This document shows, piece after piece, positions 14,606-22,830 of a stretch of DNA of 24,169 nt. The position numbers and the translations under genes are program-made. This DNA is from JBHIBC01 sp046758905 (GTDB taxonomy: Bacteria > Acidobacteriota > Polarisedimenticolia > Gp22-AA2). Under the pieces are notes generated by a model. The model had not been told where the DNA came from, did not search any database, and was given only the letters and a program-made list of their open reading frames with translations. The stretch covers positions 1 to 24,169 of the forward strand of contig JBHIBC010000044.1 in NCBI GenBank assembly GCA_046758905.1, read 5' to 3'. Position 1 is the first letter of the stretch, and every line of letters starts with the position of its first letter.

Positions 14606-17551
14606 TCAACGTTGCCCCGCCGCTGCGCCGCGGGGGCGGCCGAGCGTGAAGACGTACTCCGCCAGGACCCTGATCTGCTCCCCGGGGTCCCCGTCGAGGA
14701 TGTCCGGGGGAGCCGAGCCGGCGGGGTCCTCCGGGTCGTAGTAGGTGGGCATCTTGGTGCCCGGCATCAGCTTCTGGGGGTTCGCGATCCAGCGCTCGAT
14801 CCAGTCCGGGTTGAGGCGGCGGTGCGCGAGGGTCAGATCAGGGGCCCAGCCCTCCGGAGGTCCCTGCGGCTTGCGCTCCCCCTGCTGGTGGCAGTTCCAG
14901 CAGTCGAAGTAGTCCGGCGTGAACATGGTCAGCGCGGCCCTCAGCTTCTCGCCGCGCGGCGGGGCGACGGCGAAGGTCTCGAAGGGGAAGATCCGCCCAT
15001 CCTTGGCCGCGAAATGGTGCACCAGGGTGCTGGCCTCCTCGTCGCGCAGGCCGAAGGTGGGCATCCGGACCGACAGCCAGGGGCGGATCGGCGTGGGCTC
15101 CTTGAGGAACGAGAACAGCCAGTCGGGCTGCACCTTGTCCCCCTCGCCGTCCAGGATCGGCGGCGAGAAGCTGGCGGCGAGAGACCTGGCCTCATCCGCG
15201 GAGTGTCCCTCATCCATGAAGTCCCGCGCCAGGCTCTCGCGGATGGCGCCGCCGGCCCCCTCGTAGATGTGGCACCCCCTGCAATTGTAGTCGCGGATCA
15301 GGCGCCGCCCGGCCTCGATCGCCTCGTCCCGGGCCGAGAGGCGTCGCACGCTCTCGAGCGGCACCTTCTCCTTCGTGAGGGCCTGCAGCACCAGGGTGAT
15401 GGCCCCGGCCTCGTCGTCGGTGAAACCGAACTGGGGCATGCGGAGCCTGTCGTAGAACACCGCTACCTTTCCTCGGTCGAAGGACCGCGGGTGCTTCAGC
15501 TTCTGGTAGAACCAGGCCGGTGCGGTGTGCTCGATCGGCACGTACCCGAAGTAGAGCAGATCGGGGCGCTTGCTCGCTTCCGTCGAGAGGTCGGTCCCGA
15601 TCGGCGGCGTGCTCTCGAACCCCGGGATGAGGTGGCACCCGAAGCAGCCGTAGCGGGAGATGGACCGCTCGCCGAGCAGGACGTCCTTCTCCCGGTCGCT
15701 CATGGAGGCCAGCCGTGCGGCGGCGTCCTGCGGCGTCATCCGCTGGGTCATGTAGGCCATCAGCGCGCGGTCGCGCGCCTCCGGCTGGGGCCGGACGGGC
15801 GGGACGCGCCGGGAGGCGGCCGGGTCGTCCTTCAACGACACGAGGTACGTGGTGATATCGAGCGCCTCCTGGCGGGTCAGCCTGAGGTTCGGCATCCTGG
15901 TCGCGGGGTTGTAACGGTGCGGGTCGCGGATCCACTGGTAGATCCATTCCGGCCGCGCCTTGCCGCCGATCCGGGAGAGATCGGGCCCGAAGCGGCGCAG
16001 GAAACCGATCGGGTCCAGGGCGTCGCCGCGATCCCGCGCCTGCAGCACCTCCTCCGGCACCTCGTCGCGCTCGATGGCGTGGCAGCCTAGGCAGCCGATC
16101 GTCTTGACCAGCCTCTCGCCCCGGTCCACGTCGCCGCGCCCGGGCAGCGGCGGGCTCGGGACGCGCTCGGCCTTCGACTCGAGGTAGGCGACGATCCCGA
16201 GGATCTCCGCGTCCTCGCGCTCGGCGTCGCCCGGACCCCGGTTGTTGGGCAGGCCGAAGAAGCGCGGCATGCGGGTGCTGGGCCGGAACGCCTTCGGGTT
16301 CTTGATCCACCGGGCCATCCACTCGCCCGTCGTCTTGGAGGTGATCCGCGTCAGCGGGGGAGCCACCTTCGGACGATCCTCAAACCCCCGTATCTTGTGA
16401 CACCCGTAGCAACCGGCGCGCTCGACGAGCGCCAGCCCCCGGTTGAGCCGGGGCGCCTCGGGCACCGCGACCACGCCCTGGTGGCACTTCAGACACCCGG
16501 CCTCGGTCCGGTCCAGGGGCAGCATAGGACGCTCCCAGTAGTGATCGCGCTCCCATCCGTACCGGCGCTCCCACTCCTCGCGCTGCTCGGGGGAGGCGGG
16601 GGTGTGGGTCGCGTGCACGAAGTCGACGGCGCGGCCGCGTCCGGCGTGGCACGGGGTGCAGCCGAAGCGGTCGACCGGGTGCGGCGAGCGGCCGGTGACG
16701 AAGAGATCGGGTCGCGAGTGGCTCCGGAACGGCTGGGGCGCCTGCTCGAATCCCTTCCGGTCGGCTCCCAGGTGGCAGGTCTGGCAGCGGTCCGCGCGGG
16801 GGATCCTGGTGAAGTTGATGTCGATCGGGATGTTCTCGAGAACCACCTGGCGGATCCTGAGGGAGGGGGCCATGAAGTCGAGCAGGGGAGCGTTCAGCAG
16901 GCCCGTCGCCAGCCGCATGAGCCCGCTCGGGGCCACCTTCCGGAGCACCTTCCGCAGGCGGTCCCTCTCGGCGGTCAGGTCCTCGATCTCCTCCCGGATC
17001 TCATCCGCTCGACCCGTGATCTCCGTCACCGTGGCCTCGACCTCCGACTTCGAGTCGTCCAGCTCCAGCAGCCTCACCCGCAGGGCCTCGAGATGCTCCT
17101 CGAGCTCCCGCAGCTCCGAGCGCAGGCTCTCCGCCGACGGGTCGTTGCCGTGCGCCGCCTCCTCGTACTCGAACTTGACGGCATCCAGTGTCGACTTGGT
17201 CTCGCGGAACTCCATGTCCACCCTGTAGCGCACCCGGCCGATCTCCTCCAGCCGGTCGCGGGCGGCGCGCAGCTCCTTCGACTTCGCGCCCATCGCCGAG
17301 CGGGCCTCCTGCAGCGCCGACTCGAGGCGAGCCAGCCGCTCCCGGTCCAGGGCCGCCTCCTCCGCCTCGATCTCCTCGTGGGTCCTCCGCGCGTCGATGC
17401 GGTAGAACTCCTTCTGGTAGCGCTTCCAGGGGCGCGCGTAGTCGTCGTACACCATCCAGCCGGTGACCGCCAGGAGGGCGACGCTGCTGGCCGCGAACAG
17501 CCGGTTCATCCGTGTCATGTTGCGGAGGTATTCGCCGACGTTCTTGGGCAC
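14606..17551 (-). CDS. Octaheme c-type cytochrome with membrane anchor and long coiled coil
   Basis: This 981-residue protein has one N-terminal helix (LFAASSVALLAVTGWMV), then about 150 residues of heptad-like Glu/Arg/Leu-rich sequence in two coiled-coil stretches split by AAHGNDPSAES, and then eight heme sites. Heme cysteines start at residues 256 (CQTCH), 298 (CTPCH), 353 (CLKCH), 381 (CYGCH), 487 (CLGCH), 636 (CFGCH), 757 (CRGCH) and 884 (CWNCH). Several later domains have Met ligands in the pattern TRMP, VRMP or TKMP. I prefer GTG 17551, with GAGG five bases before it; GTG 17557 is also possible. It directly follows the cytochrome b C-half and stands where cytochrome c1 or f would be encoded, so it is probably the electron outlet of this complex. 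Confidence 0.9.
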   Translation of the reverse strand: MPKNVGEYLRNMTRMNRLFAASSVALLAVTGWMVYDDYARPWKRYQKEFYRIDARRTHEEIEAEEAALDRERLARLESALQEARSAMGAKSKELRAARDRLEEIGRVRYRVDMEFRETKSTLDAVKFEYEEAAHGNDPSAESLRSELRELEEHLEALRVRLLELDDSKSEVEATVTEITGRADEIREEIEDLTAERDRLRKVLRKVAPSGLMRLATGLLNAPLLDFMAPSLRIRQVVLENIPIDINFTRIPRADRCQTCHLGADRKGFEQAPQPFRSHSRPDLFVTGRSPHPVDRFGCTPCHAGRGRAVDFVHATHTPASPEQREEWERRYGWERDHYWERPMLPLDRTEAGCLKCHQGVVAVPEAPRLNRGLALVERAGCYGCHKIRGFEDRPKVAPPLTRITSKTTGEWMARWIKNPKAFRPSTRMPRFFGLPNNRGPGDAEREDAEILGIVAYLESKAERVPSPPLPGRGDVDRGERLVKTIGCLGCHAIERDEVPEEVLQARDRGDALDPIGFLRRFGPDLSRIGGKARPEWIYQWIRDPHRYNPATRMPNLRLTRQEALDITTYLVSLKDDPAASRRVPPVRPQPEARDRALMAYMTQRMTPQDAAARLASMSDREKDVLLGERSISRYGCFGCHLIPGFESTPPIGTDLSTEASKRPDLLYFGYVPIEHTAPAWFYQKLKHPRSFDRGKVAVFYDRLRMPQFGFTDDEAGAITLVLQALTKEKVPLESVRRLSARDEAIEAGRRLIRDYNCRGCHIYEGAGGAIRESLARDFMDEGHSADEARSLAASFSPPILDGEGDKVQPDWLFSFLKEPTPIRPWLSVRMPTFGLRDEEASTLVHHFAAKDGRIFPFETFAVAPPRGEKLRAALTMFTPDYFDCWNCHQQGERKPQGPPEGWAPDLTLAHRRLNPDWIERWIANPQKLMPGTKMPTYYDPEDPAGSAPPDILDGDPGEQIRVLAEYVFTLGRPRGAAAGQR

Positions 17552-17590
17552 GACCACCTCGGGGCCGGCGGAGATCCGCGCGACCCACCT

Positions 17591-18724
17591 TCAGATGTTG
17601 AAGAAGATCTCCGGAATGTTCACCAGGAACTGAAGGTTCAGCGTCCAGCGCAGCATCATCTTGATGGGCAGGGCCATCATGGTCAGCAGCAAGAACGCCA
17701 TCGTGTAGAAGCGCGGCGGCCCCATCTTCTCGTAGAACCGTCTCATCGGGTAGCGGGCGAGCAGAGGCGGCACGGCCAGGAAGTAGGCCCCGACCAGCAG
17801 CAGCCCGAACATCTCCCGGACGATCGGGTTCGAGGGAAGCGACCTCCCCAGGAGCTTCACCCAGATGAGCTGCGACAGCTGCACGTTGATCAGCGGCACC
17901 AGCTTGTGCGGATCCCAGTGCTCGTACGGCCCGAAGAAGTTCTGGTTCGGGCCCCGCAGGAAGGTGCCGATGACGATCAGCCAGACCCAGAGGACCGCGA
18001 AGCCGAACAGGAAGATGGTGATCTCCCACTTCCTCTCCCTGAAGGTGTAGTACCCGTTCCCCTTCGGGTTGGTGTCGATGTAGGGGATCGCCATGAGCCC
18101 GACGATGATGAGCCCCGGAAGAAGCACGCCGGCGATCCAGGGATCGAAATAGACGAGCATCTCCTGCAGCCCGAGGAAGTACCAGGGCGCCTTGCTGGGG
18201 TTCGGCGTCTTGGATGGGTTGGCCGGCTCCTCAATGGGCGCCTTCAGGAAGATCGACCAGAGGATCAGGAACACGGTCCACAGGATCAGGCAGATGAACT
18301 CGATGTAGACCAGGTCGGGCCACACCAGGACCCGTCCGTCGCCGGTCTCGCGCTGCTCGATCAAGGGCTCGCCGGCCGCCTTGAGGCGGTCGTTCTCGCG
18401 CGCCTGCCGGAGCGAGAACCAGGTGAAGAACGCGACCAGGAAGATCATGGCCGCGATCGGCACGTTGTCCGGCTTGCCGACGATCTTCGCGAAGTCGGCG
18501 TCCAGGCATGACACGAAGAAGATGAGCGAGACCACGGCGAAGGCGGCCGCGAAGACGCGCGGCCTGTACACCACGTCCAGGGGGCGCGTGATCCGCCGCA
18601 GCCAGCGCGGGCCCATCTCTCCGGGGAACAGAACGGCGAAGAACAGGACGACCGTAAGCAGGAAGAACCGCGAGGGCGCGAACAGCCAGTTGACGAGCTC
18701 CTGGAGCCGGATGACGACCGACAT
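17591..18724 (-). CDS. Cytochrome b C-terminal-half protein of a bc-type complex
   Basis: This 377-residue, multi-helix membrane protein corresponds to the C-terminal half (subunit IV-like) of cytochrome b, extended at its N-terminus by two to three helices. The quinol-site motif region reads KAPWYFLGLQEMLVYFDPW, with A179-P180-W181-Y182 in place of PEWY. YIDTNPKGNGYYTFRERKWE and a run of four C-terminal helices follow. No heme b histidine pairs are present, as expected for this half. The ATG has GGAGG immediately before it, an abnormally short spacing. Twelve bases separate it from the cytochrome b N-half gene. Confidence 0.88.
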   Translation of the reverse strand: MSVVIRLQELVNWLFAPSRFFLLTVVLFFAVLFPGEMGPRWLRRITRPLDVVYRPRVFAAAFAVVSLIFFVSCLDADFAKIVGKPDNVPIAAMIFLVAFFTWFSLRQARENDRLKAAGEPLIEQRETGDGRVLVWPDLVYIEFICLILWTVFLILWSIFLKAPIEEPANPSKTPNPSKAPWYFLGLQEMLVYFDPWIAGVLLPGLIIVGLMAIPYIDTNPKGNGYYTFRERKWEITIFLFGFAVLWVWLIVIGTFLRGPNQNFFGPYEHWDPHKLVPLINVQLSQLIWVKLLGRSLPSNPIVREMFGLLLVGAYFLAVPPLLARYPMRRFYEKMGPPRFYTMAFLLLTMMALPIKMMLRWTLNLQFLVNIPEIFFNI

Positions 18725-18736
18725 CCTCCGCCGCCC

Positions 18737-19516
18737 TCAGACCGGCCCGGAGATGCCGCCGTCCTTGCGGACGCGCCAGAAATGCACCGCCATGAGGATG
18801 ACGGCGACCACGGGGATGCCGACGCAGTGCAGGACGTAGAAGCGGAGGAGCGCCCCCGAGCCGACGAACCGCCCGCCCAACAGTACGAAGCGGGCGTCGT
18901 CGCCCGCGTGCACCAGGGAGATGTCCCCCAGCTTCAACAGGGCCGCGCCGGGCCCTTCATGCCCCACCAGAGGCGTGGCGCGGGCCATGTTGGTGCCGAC
19001 CGTCACCGCCCACATCGCCAGCTGATCCCAGGGCAGGAGGTAGCCGGTGAACGACAGCAGGAGCGTGAGCACCAGGAGGATAACGCCGACGTTCCAGTTG
19101 AACTCCCGGGGCGGCTTGTACGATCCGGTCATGAAAACCCGCAGCATGTGGAGCCAGACGGTGATGACCATCGCGTGCGCGCCCCACCGGTGCAGCTCGC
19201 GCATCACGCCCAGCGGGACCTGCTCCCGCAGATCGACGATGTCGACGTAGGCGTACTCTACCGTGGGGTGATAGTAGAACATCAGCAGCAGGCCCGTGGC
19301 CACCTCCACCAGGAACAGGAAGAAGGTGATCCCTCCCATGCACCAGGTGAAGCGCAGGCGGATGCCGCTCTTGCGCACCTTCACCGGGTGGAGGTGCAGG
19401 AAGACGTTGGACAGTACGGCCAGGCCGCGGTTCCGCGGGGTGTCCATCGGACCGTGGCGGAAGATCGAGTTCCAGATCTGGGTGCCTCGGATGTAATCCC
19501 AAAGCTTTTTCAGCAT
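18737..19516 (-). CDS. qcrB: Cytochrome b N-terminal half (b6-like)
   Basis: This 259-residue membrane protein binds the two b hemes of the quinol:acceptor oxidoreductase. The heme ligands are H109 (ELHRWGAH) with H123 (WLHMLRVF), and H230 (YVLHCV) with H245 (AVHFWRVRKDG). The second-pair spacing of 15 and the ending RKDGGISGP are b6-like. PWDQLAMWAVTVGTNMARATPLVG is the classic quinol-oxidation loop. It lies between the Rieske gene and the C-half gene with gaps of about 10 bases, so this is a split cytochrome b. GAGG directly abuts the ATG. Confidence 0.93.
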   Translation of the reverse strand: MLKKLWDYIRGTQIWNSIFRHGPMDTPRNRGLAVLSNVFLHLHPVKVRKSGIRLRFTWCMGGITFFLFLVEVATGLLLMFYYHPTVEYAYVDIVDLREQVPLGVMRELHRWGAHAMVITVWLHMLRVFMTGSYKPPREFNWNVGVILLVLTLLLSFTGYLLPWDQLAMWAVTVGTNMARATPLVGHEGPGAALLKLGDISLVHAGDDARFVLLGGRFVGSGALLRFYVLHCVGIPVVAVILMAVHFWRVRKDGGISGPV

Positions 19517-19525
19517 CCTCGCCCT

Positions 19526-20119
19526 CTATACCACCAGGAACGATTCGGGCCTGTCCCACTCGCCCTTCTCGTAAGCGAACGATTTCGTCTTGTCCACGAG
19601 GATCTGCCCGTCATCGGTCAGGGCGATCCGGTATCGCTCGAGGGGCCGGGGGGCCGGCCCCTCGTAATTGATCCCGCTCCGGTAGAACCCGCTGCCGTGG
19701 CAGGGGCACTTGAATTTGTTCTCCGCCTCCAGCCAGTTCGGGGTGCACCCGAGGTGGGTGCAGACGGCCTTGATCGCGTAGATCAGCTGCCCCTCCCGCA
19801 CCAGGAAGACCCCGAAGGACTCCTTGAAGCGGTTGTCCACCTTGCCGGGGAGGAACTCCGATGGGAAGCCGGCCTTGAAGGTCTGCGGCGGCTCGAAGAG
19901 GACGTTCGGGAACATGAAGCGCGTCGTGGCCACGGCGCCGGCGGCGCACGCCGCGGCGAACGAGGTCCACGCGACGCCCAGGGCCGAGAGGAATCCGCGG
20001 CGGCTGACCCCGCCGCCGGCCGGCCCGCCCGGCACGCCCCCTCGCTGCGGCGCCGCCGCGGACTGCTGCGCGGAGGCGCTCGATGGCGGCGGGGTCGGTG
20101 GTCTTCTGTCGTCGGTCAT
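19526..20119 (-). CDS. qcrA: Rieske [2Fe-2S] protein of the bc-type complex
   Basis: This 197-residue protein takes electrons from quinol at the outer face of the membrane. A Pro/Ala-rich N-terminus leads to a twin-arginine signal, SRRGFLSALG (R40-R41), and a helix that probably stays as the anchor. The cluster motifs are CTHLGC (C120, H122, C125) and CPCHGSGF (C138, C140, H141): C120, H122, C138 and H141 bind iron, and C125 and C140 form the disulfide. ATG 20119 is chosen; GTG 20131 in frame is an alternative, and neither has a strong ribosome site. It is the first gene of the operon that includes both cytochrome b halves, the octaheme protein and a cupredoxin. Confidence 0.95.
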   Translation of the reverse strand: MTDDRRPPTPPPSSASAQQSAAAPQRGGVPGGPAGGGVSRRGFLSALGVAWTSFAAACAAGAVATTRFMFPNVLFEPPQTFKAGFPSEFLPGKVDNRFKESFGVFLVREGQLIYAIKAVCTHLGCTPNWLEAENKFKCPCHGSGFYRSGINYEGPAPRPLERYRIALTDDGQILVDKTKSFAYEKGEWDRPESFLVV

Positions 20120-20158
20120 CGCCGGACCCACTTCGTGAAAAAAATCACAACCCGTTCC

Positions 20159-20184
20159 GTGGACTGTGGAGAGGCTCTGTCCAC
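20159..20184 (-). promoter_or_regulatory. Inverted repeat in the Rieske operon leader
   Basis: On the - strand, GTGGAC (20184-20179) can pair with GTCCAC (20164-20159) across a 14-base loop. Its GTGGA can instead pair with a nearer TCCAC inside the loop. The two pairings exclude each other. It lies between the predicted promoter and the Rieske start. A second element, a run of seven T, lies just before the gene. Confidence 0.35.
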
Positions 20185-20226
20185 CGGGCTGTGCGGGTGA
20201 GGGCGCCCCCTCGAAAGTGGCCGCCT

Positions 20227-20255
20227 ATCTTCCCCGAAACGGCGGGGACTGTCAA
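20227..20255 (-). promoter_or_regulatory. Candidate promoter of the bc-complex operon
   Basis: On the - strand, a perfect TTGACA (20255-20250) is followed after 17 bases by GAAGAT (20232-20227), which matches the -10 consensus at only three positions. Shifted readings of the -10 (AAGATA, GATAGG) are no better. It lies in the roughly 200-base gap between the HEAT-repeat gene and the Rieske gene, which otherwise holds no ORF I trust. Confidence 0.45.
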
Positions 20256-20318
20256 TACCGGCCGGTGCGGGCGATCTCGGCTTCCCCGCGCGGCGGCGCG
20301 CCGAGAGCCGGAGCTGCC

Positions 20319-21305
20319 TCAGCGGCCGGGTCCCCCCCGGCCCTCCAGGATGTCGAGGGCCTCGGCGGCGGCCTGGCGCACCGCTAGGCTCGGGTCAAAG
20401 TCGCGCAAGTCCCGCACCGCCTCCAGGCTCCCGCGATCGCCCAGCATCGTCAGGGCGCCGAGCGCGCTGACCAGGGCCCGCTCCTTCTGCGGCTCGGTCA
20501 TCGGACGGGGCACGTTCGCGCCGTCGGCGCGCCTGACGGTGTCCAGATAGCCGCGGTCCAGCATCCTGGCGAGGGTCGGGATGCAGGAGGGATCGCCGAG
20601 CCGCGCCAGGGACAGCGCCGCGTTCCATGCCACGTCCACCACGGGGTCGTTGAGGGCGGCGCGCAGGCCCGGCAGCGACGCGGCCGTGCCCGCCGAGCCG
20701 AGGGCGTGGGCGGCGGCCTTGCGGAGATCCGGCTCATCGCTCTCGAGGAGGGACTGCAGGGGAGCCGCCGCTCGCGGGTCGCCGAGCGCACCGAGGCCCC
20801 CGACGGCGTAGATGCGGGTCATCAGGTCCGCTTCCTCGAGGGCTCCCAACAGCGCCTCGGCGGCGCGGGGATCGCGCATCTGCGCCAGCGTGAGCGCCAG
20901 GTACCGGCGCAGCCTGGGGTCGTCGCCGCGCGCCTCCCCGAACAGGGCGAGCAGCCGCGGGACGAAGCGCGGCGGCCGCCGGGAGGGATCCTCGCGACCG
21001 ATCATCCTGGACAGCTCGAAGGCGGCCTGCCAGGCCCCGCCGCCGCGCGCGCGGATGTCGTCGAGGTAGTCCGACGACGACTTGCCCTCGCTGGCGATCA
21101 GGCCGAACAGCAGGTAGACGAGCAGGCACAGAGCCGCCAGGCCGAGGGGCAGCAGGATCAGGGATCCGCGGCGCCGCGAGGGGACGATCGGCTCCGCCGG
21201 GACGCTCATCGGCTCGTGCACCGCGAGATCGGCATCATAGCGCACGCCCTCGGGCACGTCCTTGTCGGCGCGCAGGTCTTCGTCGGGCGGCGACGGGTCG
21301 GCCAT
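20319..21305 (-). CDS. Membrane-anchored HEAT-repeat protein
   Basis: This 328-residue protein has a polar acidic N-terminal part with SRRRG before a single helix (about residues 48-69), then a large domain of about five to six HEAT/PBS-lyase-type repeats. Examples are DPRAAEALLGALEEA, DPRAAAPLQSLLES and DPSCIPTLARMLDRG, with regular Ala/Leu helix pairs. Such repeats form a solenoid for protein binding; no catalytic residues are seen. By the positive-inside rule the solenoid would face the periplasm. ATG 21305 has GAGGG five bases upstream, overlapping the mgtE stop region. The longer frame upstream lies inside mgtE. It precedes the Rieske operon in the same direction, so a scaffold or assembly role is possible but unproven. 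Confidence 0.8.
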   Translation of the reverse strand: MADPSPPDEDLRADKDVPEGVRYDADLAVHEPMSVPAEPIVPSRRRGSLILLPLGLAALCLLVYLLFGLIASEGKSSSDYLDDIRARGGGAWQAAFELSRMIGREDPSRRPPRFVPRLLALFGEARGDDPRLRRYLALTLAQMRDPRAAEALLGALEEADLMTRIYAVGGLGALGDPRAAAPLQSLLESDEPDLRKAAAHALGSAGTAASLPGLRAALNDPVVDVAWNAALSLARLGDPSCIPTLARMLDRGYLDTVRRADGANVPRPMTEPQKERALVSALGALTMLGDRGSLEAVRDLRDFDPSLAVRQAAAEALDILEGRGGPGR

Positions 21306-21313
21306 CAGGGCCC

Positions 21314-22690
21314 TCAGACGAGGTACCGAAGCAGCAGCGTGGCCAGCCCCAGGAACGACAGGAACCCGAAGCAGTCGGTGAAGGTGGTCACCACCACGCT
21401 CGACCCGAGCGCCGGATCGAGCCTCAGCCACTTCAGCAGGAGCGGGATCGCGGCCCCGGAGGTGCCGGCGATCACGAGGTTCAGGATCATGGCCAGGCCG
21501 ATCACCAGGCCCAGCATCGGCTTCCCCTTCCAGACGACGGCGACCAGCGCCATGACGGCGCCGGTGGCGGCCCCGATGGAGGCGCCCACCAGCAGCTCCC
21601 GAACGATCGCGCGCCGTGCGCTGGCGAAGTCGATCTCACCGAGCGCGATGCCCCGGACGACCACGGTGAGCGCCTGCGACCCGGCGTTGCCGCCCATTCC
21701 CGCGACGATCGGCATGAAGGTCGCGAGAGCGACGACCTGGGCGATCGACCCCTCGAACAGCCACACGACCCAGGAGGCGAGCAGGGCGGTCCCCAGGTTC
21801 AGCAACATCCAGGGCAGCCGGCGCCGCACGGAGGCCAGCGGCGGGCTGCTGATCCGGTCCTCGGTGTTGAGGCCGGCCATGAGGTACATCTCGCGGGTGG
21901 TCTCGTCCGCCATCGCCTCGATGGCGTCGTCGACGGTGACCATCCCGGCCAGGACGTTCCCCTGATCCACGACCGGGATCGCCAGGAGCTTGTAGCGGGC
22001 GATCAGGTCGGCCACCTCGCCCCGCGGCTGGTCGGTGCGTGCCCGGACCAGTCTGGTGTTCATGATCTCGCTCAGCGGCTGGTCGGTGCGCGCCAGAACG
22101 AGCTGGCGCAGGGAGACCACGCCCTCCAGCCGCCCGCAGGAGTCGATGACGTAGAGGTAGAAGACCATCTCCGCCTCGCGCTCGGCGCGGACGCGGGCGA
22201 TCGCGTCGCCCACCCGCGTCGTGCTCTCCAGCGCCAGATAGCGGGTGGTCATCATCCCGCCGGCGGTGTCGGCGCCGTAGGTCATCAGCCGGTCCAGGGT
22301 CTCGGCCGTCCTCTCGTCGAGCCGTTTGAGGATCGCGTCGGCGCGCTCTGCGGGCAGGAGGCCGAGCAGGTCGGCCGCCTCGTCGGGCGGCTGCCGGGAG
22401 ACGAGGGAGCCGATGCGCTCGTCGTCGACCTGTCCCAGGATCTCGCTCGTCATCGGTGGCGGCATCTCCGCCAGGATCGCTGCGGCGCGCGGATGGCCGA
22501 TCAGCACGTCGATGAACGTCTTGCGCTCGGGCGGCGCGAGCGCCGGGAGGATCTGGACCGCGTCCGCCGGGTGCAGGCGGTCGAGCAGGCGCGCCGCCTC
22601 CTCCCGGGCGCCGACGCGCACGAAGCGTCGCATGACCCTCATGTACGAGAGGGTCGGTGCGACGGATGTGCTCTGGGCTCGCGGATTCAT
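21314..22690 (-). CDS. mgtE: Magnesium transporter MgtE
   Basis: This 458-residue Mg2+ channel/transporter has the full domain order: an N-domain of short helical repeats (LLDRLHPADAVQILPAL, ILGQVDDERIGSLV), two CBS domains (from about TAGGMMTTRYLAL to AIEAMADETTREMYLM), and five C-terminal helices. The pore signature PIVAGMGGNAGSQALTVVVR and the conserved FTDCFGFLSFLGLA are present. Soluble domains sense cytoplasmic Mg2+ and close the pore. ATG 22690 has GGAGGG nine bases upstream. No Mg-sensing riboswitch is visible in the short leader. A 16-base direct repeat lies in the CBS region. It overlaps the ribosome site of the HEAT gene and probably forms an operon with it. Confidence 0.95.
   Translation of the reverse strand: MNPRAQSTSVAPTLSYMRVMRRFVRVGAREEAARLLDRLHPADAVQILPALAPPERKTFIDVLIGHPRAAAILAEMPPPMTSEILGQVDDERIGSLVSRQPPDEAADLLGLLPAERADAILKRLDERTAETLDRLMTYGADTAGGMMTTRYLALESTTRVGDAIARVRAEREAEMVFYLYVIDSCGRLEGVVSLRQLVLARTDQPLSEIMNTRLVRARTDQPRGEVADLIARYKLLAIPVVDQGNVLAGMVTVDDAIEAMADETTREMYLMAGLNTEDRISSPPLASVRRRLPWMLLNLGTALLASWVVWLFEGSIAQVVALATFMPIVAGMGGNAGSQALTVVVRGIALGEIDFASARRAIVRELLVGASIGAATGAVMALVAVVWKGKPMLGLVIGLAMILNLVIAGTSGAAIPLLLKWLRLDPALGSSVVVTTFTDCFGFLSFLGLATLLLRYLV
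22024..22090. repeat. 16-base perfect direct repeat within mgtE
   Basis: GCGGCTGGTCGGTGCG occurs at 22024-22039 and 22075-22090, 51 bases apart, which is 17 codons. On the coding strand both copies encode RTDQP, within the CBS-domain region. Loss or gain of a unit would keep the reading frame. Confidence 0.7.
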
Positions 22691-22737
22691 CGGGAATGTC
22701 CCTCCGGGTCGGCCGCGCGGGCGAGGGGACGCCCGCT

Positions 22738-22743
22738 ATTCTA
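22738..22743 (-). promoter_or_regulatory. Candidate -10 box for mgtE
   Basis: TAGAAT on the - strand (22743-22738) matches five of six -10 positions in an AT-rich patch of the mgtE/moaC divergent region. No TTG-type -35 lies 17 bases upstream. A start near 22731 would leave a leader of about 40 bases. Confidence 0.4.
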
Positions 22744-22818
22744 ATTCAACTGCCCCGGCCGGCGGGCATCGCCGGGCTCGCCGCCCGGCGCCGTGCCGGT
22801 GCGCCGCGGGGCCCGTGG

Positions 22819-22824
22819 TATCCT
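22819..22824 (+). promoter_or_regulatory. Candidate -10 box for a leaderless moaC mRNA
   Basis: TATCCT at 22819-22824 ends six bases before the GTG at 22831, the spacing expected if the mRNA begins at the start codon. There is no Shine-Dalgarno sequence in front of this GTG. No clear -35 is seen. Confidence 0.3.
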
Positions 22825-22830
22825 CCGGCC

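Noticed and set aside
16397..18511. 704-codon open frame on the + strand
   Set aside because: It is antisense to the octaheme cytochrome and cytochrome b genes, has His/Gln/Arg-rich sequence with no domain signal, and is a product of high GC third positions.
20319..20387. Transcription terminator after the HEAT-repeat gene
   Set aside because: GC-rich stems can be drawn just downstream, but no T-run follows on the - strand.
22691..22740. Mg2+ riboswitch (M-box) before mgtE
   Set aside because: The likely leader is only about 40 bases, too short for this class, and shows none of its paired elements.
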